Positions 15,710-21,791 of a stretch of 64,000 bases of DNA are shown here, piece by piece. The notes under the pieces were generated by a model. It did not search any database, was not told the origin of the DNA, and saw nothing but the letters and a program-made list of their open reading frames with translations. Source of the DNA: Taibaiella soli (GTDB lineage: Bacteria; Bacteroidota; Bacteroidia; Chitinophagales; Chitinophagaceae); NCBI RefSeq assembly GCF_003236175.1, contig NZ_QKTW01000006.1, positions 145,195 to 209,194 on the forward strand. The letters are read 5' to 3'. Both the position numbers and the translations under genes were made by a program. Numbering within the stretch: the stretch's first letter is position 1; every line of letters starts with the position of its first letter.

Positions 15710-15958
15710 ATGAAATTACGCCCTTCGCTTCTGCTGGCTTTAGCTTTTGTATCCTTAGTTGGTATGAGTTCCTGCGTTCGTGAATATACTTGTCAGTGCG
15801 GAATTACTTATACCGGTCAGCCTGGTCTTCCGGACAGCAGCACTAAAGAATATCCAGTGAAAGACACGAAGAAAAAAGCCAAAAGCATTTGCGAAGGAAA
15901 CTCCTTTACGTCAGAGCAGAATGGCATCACAACAACGGAGCACTGCTACCTGTACTAA
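15710..15958 (+). CDS. Small predicted lipoprotein
   Basis: An 82-residue protein with a lipoprotein signal peptide; the lipobox VGMSSC puts the lipidated cysteine at residue 22. The mature part is short and has four further cysteines (CQC, CEG, HCY), which could form disulfides in the periplasm. I recognise no family. It has its own terminator downstream. Confidence 0.75.
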   Translation: MKLRPSLLLALAFVSLVGMSSCVREYTCQCGITYTGQPGLPDSSTKEYPVKDTKKKAKSICEGNSFTSEQNGITTTEHCYLY

Positions 15959-15985
15959 ACAACGGTTGTACATTTTATTTATATA

Positions 15986-16016
15986 AACTCATCTCCCCTG
16001 GCAGATGAGTTTTTTC
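15986..16016 (+). terminator. Intrinsic terminator after the small lipoprotein gene
   Basis: AACTCATCT pairs with AGATGAGTT around an 8-base loop, followed by TTTTTT. Confidence 0.85.
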
Positions 16017-16039
16017 TTTTCCGGAAGCGCGGCTTCTGC

Positions 16040-16047
16040 TATTTTTG
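16040..16047 (+). promoter_or_regulatory. -7 promoter box of the DoxX-thioredoxin gene
   Basis: TATTTTTG matches TAnnTTTG, 19 bp before the ATG and just after the preceding terminator. Confidence 0.45.
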
Positions 16048-16066
16048 ACAGCATATTTTTCTCAAC

Positions 16067-16999
16067 ATGTACGATTCTGCTCCGGCCGACAAGCCTCGTT
16101 TTACCATTAGCAAAGGCATAGGCATGGTATTACTACTTGCATTAGCCGGCACTTTCCTTTTTTCTGCATACACAAAACTGATTGCTGTAGAGCCGTTCGA
16201 ATGGGCATTCTGGGATCTCGGTATTCACAATAGCGTTGCAGTTTCCATCATTGCCCGCCTCTTCATCGGCCTGGAAGCAATGATCGGCTTATTTTTATTA
16301 GCACATATTTACCTGAAACAAGTCACATACCCTGCTGTACTCACGTTCCTCGGCGTTATGATTGCCTACCTGCTGATCATTATGGCCCGTCAGGGAAACA
16401 CAGGCAGCTGCGGTTGCTTCGGTGACGCACTACCGATGAAGCCATTGGCGGCAATTGGCAAAAATTGTATCCTGATGGCCGTAACGATCGTGCTGATGCA
16501 GATTTATACAGTAAAACCATACAAAGGCCAGGAATGGTTTTCTGCCGTGATAGGAATGGCCGGGTTTGTAGCACCATTCGTAGCATTGCCGCTGAGCGAA
16601 CGCGCTGAACCAATCGATCTGAACCCGCTGTATATGACCAACAATGAGACACCGCACATAGAGCTGCGTTCCGGCAAACACATCATTGCTTTTATGAGTC
16701 TCACCTGCCCACATTGCAAAAAAGCAGCTAAGGAACTGGAAGCTATTTACACTAAATATCCGCAGCTGCCGCTATACCTCGTCCTCAACGGACTCGATGG
16801 CGACGAAGCGCCGTTCTTCAAAGAAACCAATGCGCAGAATATTCCGCACAACCGTTTTGTAGGCGTAGAAGATTTTATCAAAATGGCAGGACGATACGTA
16901 CCGGCTATCTATTGGGTGAATAACGGCATCAAAGAACGTACCGTCTCTTACATGGATCTCAGCGGTCCCGCAATGATGAGATGGGCAAATGCGAAATAA
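16067..16999 (+). CDS. DoxX/MauE membrane domain fused to a thioredoxin-like domain (BT_3928 type)
   Basis: A 310-residue inner-membrane protein. The N-terminal half has about five hydrophobic helices (from residues 17, 53, 86, 132 and 160) and the MauE/DoxX-type motif SCGCFG (114-119). The C-terminal part is a thioredoxin-like domain with active-site CPHC at 214-217. This architecture is common in Bacteroidota (BT_3928 family). By analogy with MauE/DsbD-type systems it may pass electrons between membrane and thiol partners; the orientation and partner are inferred, not shown. A lone promoter lies upstream, and the gene stands alone. Confidence 0.85.
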   Translation: MYDSAPADKPRFTISKGIGMVLLLALAGTFLFSAYTKLIAVEPFEWAFWDLGIHNSVAVSIIARLFIGLEAMIGLFLLAHIYLKQVTYPAVLTFLGVMIAYLLIIMARQGNTGSCGCFGDALPMKPLAAIGKNCILMAVTIVLMQIYTVKPYKGQEWFSAVIGMAGFVAPFVALPLSERAEPIDLNPLYMTNNETPHIELRSGKHIIAFMSLTCPHCKKAAKELEAIYTKYPQLPLYLVLNGLDGDEAPFFKETNAQNIPHNRFVGVEDFIKMAGRYVPAIYWVNNGIKERTVSYMDLSGPAMMRWANAK

Positions 17000-17000
17000 T

Positions 17001-17065
17001 GTGCTGATGTGGACAATGCGGTAATGTGTTAATCAGTTAAAGGTTAAATGGCTAATCAGTCAGTT
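17001..17065. repeat. Degenerate octamer array (AATGTGTT/AATCAGTT type)
   Basis: Units of eight bases such as ATGTGCTG, ATGTGGAC, AATGCGGT, AATGTGTT, AATCAGTT start directly after the preceding stop codon. Confidence 0.5.
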
Positions 17066-17105
17066 TGCAACAAATAATTTACAATAAAAATGCCTTACGC
17101 TGGAA

Positions 17106-17136
17106 GCCTTCCTCCTTTGGAGGAGCTAGAGGAGGC
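17106..17136 (+). repeat. Dispersed CTCC-hairpin element, copy 2
   Basis: CCTCC-TTT-GGAGG hairpin followed by AGCTAGAGGAGG. It lies inside the longest open frame of the DUF3820 gene, upstream of the proper start codon, which argues that the frame is not translated there. Confidence 0.6.
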
Positions 17137-17152
17137 AAGTACCAAATCTCAA

Positions 17153-17377
17153 ATGAATAACGGTCCCGACGGAACAATACTCCTACAACTGGTGGCTATG
17201 AAAATGCCATTCGGAAAATATAAAGGCACCCTTATCTGCGATCTTCCGGTTTCTTATCTGGAATGGTTTCAGAAGAAAGGATTTCCGCAGGGAAAACTGG
17301 GCATTTTACTCGAAACCATGTATGAAATTAAGCTGAATGGTCTCGAAAAATTGCTCGTTCCCTTAAAAAAAGCCTAA
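17153..17377 (+). CDS. DUF3820-family protein
   Basis: A 74-residue protein with the DUF3820 core MPFGKYKGTLICDLPVSYLEW and a C-terminal LETMYEIKLNGLEKLL helix. It has no assigned function; DUF3820 modules also occur in DNA polymerase III epsilon-type exonucleases, which hints at nucleic-acid work but proves nothing. An ATG at 17090 would add 21 residues, but these are encoded by a dispersed CTCC-hairpin repeat and do not resemble the family, so the ATG at 17153 is preferred. Confidence 0.85.
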   Translation: MNNGPDGTILLQLVAMKMPFGKYKGTLICDLPVSYLEWFQKKGFPQGKLGILLETMYEIKLNGLEKLLVPLKKA

Positions 17378-17442
17378 TAATGTATGGTTTCGTTGTCTTG
17401 AACCAGCGAAATCAGTTAGTTTGCACGCAAAATTTTAAATAA

Positions 17443-17931
17443 ATGAAAAAAATTCTCCTCCCTGCCCTGGTTGCAATTGGAGCTGCAGTAATGGGAAGCT
17501 GTAATAAAACAGAAAATACAGCTTGCCCGGTAATTGGCAATACTGCGCCACAAACGGAAATTGACTCGCTCACCAGTTACCTGAAAGCGAACAATATTAC
17601 CGACGCAAAGCTCGACAGCAGAGGTTTCTACTATACGATTCTGGATTCGGGCAGCACGCCAAATTTAACAGCCTGCAACACAGCCGTATTTGACTATATA
17701 GGCAAACTCACAGACGCAAATGCTACCGTTTTTGACCAGGAACACGGCATTACGCTCGACCTCGTCAATCTGATCAACGGTTGGCGCGAAGGCTTGCCAT
17801 ATATCGGTATCGGCGGCCGTATCACATTGTATATTCCACCATCCCTTGGCTATGGTTCTACTGTAACCGGTATCATTCCTGCCAATGGTTATCTTGTATT
17901 TACGATCAGCGCTATACAGCTTAAATCATAG
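17443..17931 (+). CDS. FKBP-type peptidyl-prolyl isomerase lipoprotein
   Basis: A 162-residue predicted periplasmic lipoprotein. The lipobox AVMGSC puts the lipidated cysteine at residue 20. The rest is one FKBP domain: DYIGKLTDANATVFD, GWREGLPYIGIGGRITLYIPPSLGYGS and a closing LVFTISAIQL strand. It would catalyse proline isomerisation during folding of exported proteins. Some canonical active-site residues are altered (NGWREGLPYI instead of GWEEGL with a following QMMKVG-like segment), so activity is likely but not certain. Confidence 0.88.
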   Translation: MKKILLPALVAIGAAVMGSCNKTENTACPVIGNTAPQTEIDSLTSYLKANNITDAKLDSRGFYYTILDSGSTPNLTACNTAVFDYIGKLTDANATVFDQEHGITLDLVNLINGWREGLPYIGIGGRITLYIPPSLGYGSTVTGIIPANGYLVFTISAIQLKS

Positions 17932-17958
17932 TCTCTGAGCGGCTTTAGATAGAATGTT

Positions 17959-17966
17959 TATTTTTG
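17959..17966 (+). promoter_or_regulatory. -7 promoter box of the rluD-type gene (near-leaderless)
   Basis: TATTTTTG ends only 4 bases before the ATG at 17971, so the transcript would start at or very near the start codon. Confidence 0.4.
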
Positions 17967-17970
17967 CGCC

Positions 17971-19065
17971 ATGATTGAGTTAAACGAACTGGAAGAAGAT
18001 TGGGGAGATCCGGAAGAGGAAACCGACGAGGAAGGCACCGCCCCCACGGAGCGGATGCGTATTCAAATCGGAAAGAAACAGGAACCGATCCGTATCGATA
18101 AATTTTTGATGAACCACATGGAAGGCGCTACCCGTAACAAGGTGCAGCAAATGCTGGATGGTGGCTTCATTACAGTAAATGGCAAGGAAACTAAAGCCAA
18201 TTACAAAGTGCGTCCGAATGATGAGATCATCATCATAGAAACCCGCAAATCCGAAACCGAAGAAATCATTCCGGAAGAAATGCCATTGAACATTGTCTAC
18301 GAAGACGATGCACTCATGGTTATCAATAAACCGGACGGAATTGTGGTACACCCGGGCTGTGGCAACTATACCGGTACGCTGGTAAATGGTCTTGCTTTTT
18401 ATCTGCAACATGACACTGTGGAGCCAGAAGGCTTACCACGCGTAGGTTTAGTGCACCGTATTGATAAGGACACCAGTGGACTCTTATTGATTGCAAAAAC
18501 ACCAGAGGCAATGACTCATCTGGCCGCACAGTTTAAGAAACATACGGTACACCGCCGTTATATAGCACTGGTATGGGGTGATTTGCCGGAAGATGAAGGA
18601 ACAATTCACGTGAATGTCGGTCGCAACCTGCGTTTCCGCAAAATCATGGATACTTTCCCCGATGGCGATCACGGCAAAGATGCCATCACACATTACAAGG
18701 TGCTGGAACGTTTCAACTATGTTACACTAGTTGAGCTTCGACTGGAAACCGGCCGTACGCATCAGATTCGAATACACATGAAATCGATCGGACATCCGTT
18801 GTTTAATGACGCCACTTATGGCGGTGACCACATCGTGAAAGGAACAGTCTTCAATAAGTACAAACAGTTCGTAGAAAACTGCTTTAAAGTTTTACCAAGA
18901 CATGCCTTACACGCTAAGGAACTGGGCTTTATGCATCCTGTGAAGAACGAATGGATACAGTTTAGCTCTGAATTGCCGGAAGAGATGACCGAAGTGATAG
19001 AAAAATGGCGAACTTATACAAAAGGCATGACACGGCAACTCAAGGAAAAACTTGACAATCAATAA
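17971..19065 (+). CDS. RluA/RluD-family 23S rRNA pseudouridine synthase
   Basis: Converts uridines to pseudouridine in rRNA. In 364 residues it has an acidic N-terminal tail (residues 1-28), an S4 RNA-binding domain (about 36-95) and the RluA catalytic domain, with the catalytic Asp165 in HRIDKDTSGLLLIAKT. The RTHQIRIHM motif follows near residue 265. The S4 domain and length best fit RluD, which modifies helix 69, but RluC-type specificity cannot be excluded. The highly acidic N-terminus is longer than usual. Confidence 0.92.
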   Translation: MIELNELEEDWGDPEEETDEEGTAPTERMRIQIGKKQEPIRIDKFLMNHMEGATRNKVQQMLDGGFITVNGKETKANYKVRPNDEIIIIETRKSETEEIIPEEMPLNIVYEDDALMVINKPDGIVVHPGCGNYTGTLVNGLAFYLQHDTVEPEGLPRVGLVHRIDKDTSGLLLIAKTPEAMTHLAAQFKKHTVHRRYIALVWGDLPEDEGTIHVNVGRNLRFRKIMDTFPDGDHGKDAITHYKVLERFNYVTLVELRLETGRTHQIRIHMKSIGHPLFNDATYGGDHIVKGTVFNKYKQFVENCFKVLPRHALHAKELGFMHPVKNEWIQFSSELPEEMTEVIEKWRTYTKGMTRQLKEKLDNQ

Positions 19066-19159
19066 TTTAAACTAGTACTATTTATATAAATCATTCGTTA
19101 TTAAACGTTAATTTATATGTTAAATACCCCCAAAAGCGGGAAGAATGGGTATTTAGTGC

Positions 19160-19167
19160 TATCTTTG
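19160..19167 (+). promoter_or_regulatory. -7 promoter box of tatA
   Basis: TATCTTTG matches TAnnTTTG, 31 bp upstream of the tatA ATG. Confidence 0.5.
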
Positions 19168-19198
19168 CTTTAGTTTTTATTTCATTAAATTTAATACA

Positions 19199-19417
19199 AT
19201 GGCTTTATTAACCATTCATCCACAGTTTTTGTTCTCTATGCCAAGCGGCGGCGAATGGCTGTGGGTTATTCTGGCTATCATCATCCTTTTTGGTGGCAAG
19301 AAAATACCAGAACTGGCTCGTGGATTAGGTAAAGGAATTCGTGAGTTTAACGATGCCAAAGATGGTGTTAAACAAGAAATCGAAGCTGGTATGAAAGACA
19401 AAGAAAAAGCTCAATAA
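19199..19417 (+). CDS. tatA: Sec-independent translocase TatA/TatE subunit
   Basis: A 72-residue inner-membrane component of the twin-arginine export pathway. One N-terminal transmembrane helix (GEWLWVILAIIILFGG) is followed by the FGGKKIPELARGLGKGIREF amphipathic helix and a charged tail, the standard TatA plan. tatC is not in the window. It has its own promoter and terminator, so it is a single-gene unit. Confidence 0.96.
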   Translation: MALLTIHPQFLFSMPSGGEWLWVILAIIILFGGKKIPELARGLGKGIREFNDAKDGVKQEIEAGMKDKEKAQ

Positions 19418-19444
19418 GCTTTTTCTTTTCATAATAGTTTTACC

Positions 19445-19475
19445 CTTCCGGGGTTATCTCCCGGAAGATTTTATT
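19445..19475 (+). terminator. Intrinsic terminator after tatA
   Basis: CTTCCGGG pairs with CCCGGAAG around a 7-base loop, followed by a T-rich tract. Confidence 0.85.
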
Positions 19476-19540
19476 TTTTTATTTTATCTAAGCTTCCCGT
19501 AGGGTTGCATGGTTTCACCGCTCTAAAAAAACGATAAAAC

Positions 19541-20665
19541 ATGCAAATCAAAGGTCTTTTGTTCGCATCATTTTTAACCTTGTCTGCTCCAGTAATGGTT
19601 CAGGCACAAAAAAGCCTTAAAGCGCCGGTTGTAACTGCAGCCGACAGTATTAAGGAGGCTCAAAATAATTGCAAACCGACTACGGCGCCGATTATTCCGA
19701 CCACACCAGCAATATTCAAACAACAGGATAACAATGCTGTGTGCGTAAAGCCAGTACCGCTGGCCGGGTCGAAATCCTATTTCGGTTCCATGAATGATTA
19801 TGTGAATACTTTTGTACTCCAGTACATGAATTCGCATAATAAAACCCTTTCTGTTGTTCAAAACCGTAGCAACGACCATTTTTCATTGATGGAAAATGTG
19901 TTGACGCAGAACAATATTCCTAAAGAACTCAAATACCTCGCAGTAATTGAATCTGCGTTGAATAATAATGCGGTTTCTCCGGCAGGAGCTGTAGGTCCCT
20001 GGCAATTGATGAGCTCTACCGCTCGCATCCTCGGTCTTACGGTAAATGGCCGTCGTGACGACCGTAAAGACTGGTACAAGTCTACTACTGCTGCTGCAAA
20101 ATATCTCGGACAACTGTATGGTCAGCTAAATGACTGGTTGCTCGTAGTTGCAGCTTACAATAGTGGTCCAACTCCGGTACAGCGTGCAATCGATAAAACC
20201 GGCAGCCGCAATTTCTGGGACATTAAACAATACCTGCCACGCGAAACACAAGGTCACGTACTGGCATTTATTGCTACTGCTTCCATTTTCGAACACCTCA
20301 GTCAGTTCATCGGTCTGAACAGTCTGCCGACGAGCTTCAATTTTTCGGAGACTCCGAATGATGTTGCTAAAGAGGCGACGCCAACCGCTCCGGCAAAACC
20401 TGCTTTTACTCAGGAAGAGCTGGCAGCTATGGCAATCGTTCGAGTATCAGATCCGCTGAGCCTTGATTTCATGGCGCAGGAACTGATGATCGACAAAAAA
20501 TTATTGGCAAAATGGAATCCTGACTATGATGCGTTTTTATCTGGCGGTACTGCTGATAAATCCTATTCACTCCGGATACCTAAGGATAAACTGGATAAAT
20601 TCCTCGAAAAGAAATCATACCTGATCGCTCGTTCGAAAAAGATTCTGGAAATCCCGGTATTTTAG
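19541..20665 (+). CDS. Lytic murein transglycosylase (MltD-like)
   Basis: A 374-residue exported enzyme that cleaves peptidoglycan glycan strands. The signal peptide ends near residue 22 (VMVQAQ). The SLT domain spans about residues 115-265, with the catalytic Glu137 (YLAVIESALNNNAVSP), GAVGPWQLMSSTA and VVAAYNSGP. The C-terminal stretch (from about 300) resembles a weak LysM-type repeat region (LMIDKKLLAKWNPDYDAFLSG). It is probably periplasmic. It lies between tatA and rpsT with separate signals for both neighbours. Confidence 0.92.
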   Translation: MQIKGLLFASFLTLSAPVMVQAQKSLKAPVVTAADSIKEAQNNCKPTTAPIIPTTPAIFKQQDNNAVCVKPVPLAGSKSYFGSMNDYVNTFVLQYMNSHNKTLSVVQNRSNDHFSLMENVLTQNNIPKELKYLAVIESALNNNAVSPAGAVGPWQLMSSTARILGLTVNGRRDDRKDWYKSTTAAAKYLGQLYGQLNDWLLVVAAYNSGPTPVQRAIDKTGSRNFWDIKQYLPRETQGHVLAFIATASIFEHLSQFIGLNSLPTSFNFSETPNDVAKEATPTAPAKPAFTQEELAAMAIVRVSDPLSLDFMAQELMIDKKLLAKWNPDYDAFLSGGTADKSYSLRIPKDKLDKFLEKKSYLIARSKKILEIPVF

Positions 20666-20679
20666 TCTCGAAAAAATAT

Positions 20680-20710
20680 TTTGCATTAAGTTTTATTTAT
20701 CTTACCTTTG
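20680..20710 (+). promoter_or_regulatory. Promoter of rpsT
   Basis: A textbook Bacteroidota promoter: TTTG (20680-20683), 19 bases, then TACCTTTG (20703-20710). The start codon is 26 bp downstream. Confidence 0.8.
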
Positions 20711-20735
20711 CATTCCCAAAAAGAAAAAAAGTTAA

Positions 20736-20990
20736 ATGGCAAATCATAAAGCAACCAAGAAGGACGTACGTCAAAGTGAAAAACGCCGTGATCGCAATCG
20801 CTACTACGGTAAAACGACTCGTAATGCCATTCGTAAATTGTTAGCAATTACTGATAAAGCTGCAGCACAACAGGAATTACCTAAAGTCATCTCTATGATC
20901 GATAAACTGGCTAAGCGTAACGTTATTCACAAGAATAAAGCCAGCAACCTGAAATCAGGTATCGCAAAAAAAATGAACGTTTTAGCATAA
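20736..20990 (+). CDS. rpsT: 30S ribosomal protein S20
   Basis: An 84-residue basic helical protein of the small ribosomal subunit that binds 16S rRNA. The sequence [21 protein letters not shown] and the C-terminal [13 protein letters not shown] are typical. It is a single-gene unit with a strong promoter and a strong terminator. Confidence 0.97.
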   Translation: MANHKATKKDVRQSEKRRDRNRYYGKTTRNAIRKLLAITDKAAAQQELPKVISMIDKLAKRNVIHKNKASNLKSGIAKKMNVLA

Positions 20991-21026
20991 TCTAATTATG
21001 CTTTAATTTATACTTATTTCTTTTTA

Positions 21027-21054
21027 AAACCTGGTCCAAAAGACCAGGTTTTTC
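21027..21054 (+). terminator. Intrinsic terminator after rpsT
   Basis: AACCTGGTC pairs with GACCAGGTT around a short loop, followed by TTTCTATTT. Confidence 0.88.
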
Positions 21055-21062
21055 TATTTGAT

Positions 21063-21092
21063 CTCACCTAGCCGCTCCGAAGGAGGGGAATC
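21063..21092 (-). repeat. Dispersed CTCC-hairpin element, copy 3
   Basis: On the minus strand: CCCCTCCTTCGGAG followed by CGGCTAGGTGAG, the same layout as copies 1 and 2. Confidence 0.55.
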
Positions 21093-21239
21093 TCATTGCG
21101 AGTACCATATGCGTTTCCAAGTCCAGGATACCACGCATTCCCCCCACGAGAGAACATTCTTCGTGTCATTTGCCTCCTATGCCTCTTAGGTATATCTCCG
21201 CGAGAAACTCCTTTAGCACCGCTTTAAGCGACCTCCTCC

Positions 21240-21263
21240 AGCTTTAGGCTTTCAGCTTTTGTT
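21240..21263. repeat. Heptamer array (GCTTTAG type)
   Basis: GCTTTAG, GCTTTCA, GCTTTTG: three units with an exact 7-base period. They lie about 30 bp upstream of the blaI-type promoter; the wider gap 20991-21342 holds no gene. Confidence 0.6.
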
Positions 21264-21290
21264 AAAAAAATCTAAAAACAAACTGACCTG

Positions 21291-21320
21291 TTTGCATTTA
21301 CGAAAAGATTCGTAGATTTG
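21291..21320 (+). promoter_or_regulatory. Promoter of the BlaI/BlaR1-type operon
   Basis: TTTG (21291-21294), 18 bases, then TAGATTTG (21313-21320), matching the -33/-7 pattern. The -7 box lies between two palindromic operator sites. Confidence 0.75.
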
Positions 21321-21338
21321 ATTACGAAAACATTCGTA
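21299..21338 (+). promoter_or_regulatory. Double operator for the BlaI-type repressor
   Basis: Two perfect dyads with the same arms, TACGAA-n4-TTCGTA, sit at 21299-21314 and 21323-21338, with centres 24 bp apart. They flank and overlap the -7 box. BlaI/MecI dimers bind short dyads of this kind in their own promoters, so autorepression is the likely reading. Confidence 0.75.
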
Positions 21339-21342
21339 GATC

Positions 21343-21741
21343 ATGAACAAGAACACTAAACCAACAGAAGCGGAACTGGAGATTCTGAATATACTTTGGG
21401 AAAAAGGCGCATCAACCGTAAGGCAGGTGCACGAGACTTTGGAACAAAATAAAGAAAGCGGTTACACCACTACGCTGAAGCTAATGCAGATCATGTTTGA
21501 AAAGGGCTTATTAAAGAGAGACGCCAGCAGCAAAACGCATACTTATGAAGCGTTAGTGACCCGCGCACAAACACAAGGACAAATGATCCAACGCATGGTA
21601 GATACCATGTTTAAAGGATCTGCAGCGCAACTGGTCATGCAGGCGCTGGGCAATTATAAAGCCGATGAGGATGAACTGTCGCAGATTCGTGAGTACCTGG
21701 ACCGCATCGAGCAAGAACAGAAAACAAAAAAAGCATCATAA
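21343..21741 (+). CDS. BlaI/MecI-family transcriptional repressor
   Basis: A 132-residue winged-helix repressor. The DNA-binding domain covers about residues 6-75 (LEILNILWEKGASTVRQVHETLEQ, then YTTTLKLMQIMFEKGLL), and the C-terminal helices mediate dimerisation. In the family, a partner BlaR1-type protease triggers cleavage of the repressor and derepression. Here the partner is the next gene, 50 bp downstream. Two perfect dyads in the promoter are probable autoregulatory sites. No beta-lactamase or PBP gene is nearby, so the regulated target is unknown. Confidence 0.93.
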   Translation: MNKNTKPTEAELEILNILWEKGASTVRQVHETLEQNKESGYTTTLKLMQIMFEKGLLKRDASSKTHTYEALVTRAQTQGQMIQRMVDTMFKGSAAQLVMQALGNYKADEDELSQIREYLDRIEQEQKTKKAS

Positions 21742-21791
21742 TTTTTTATCCCTTCACTTGAAATTCATTCACCACCGAAAAACAAAATTTT

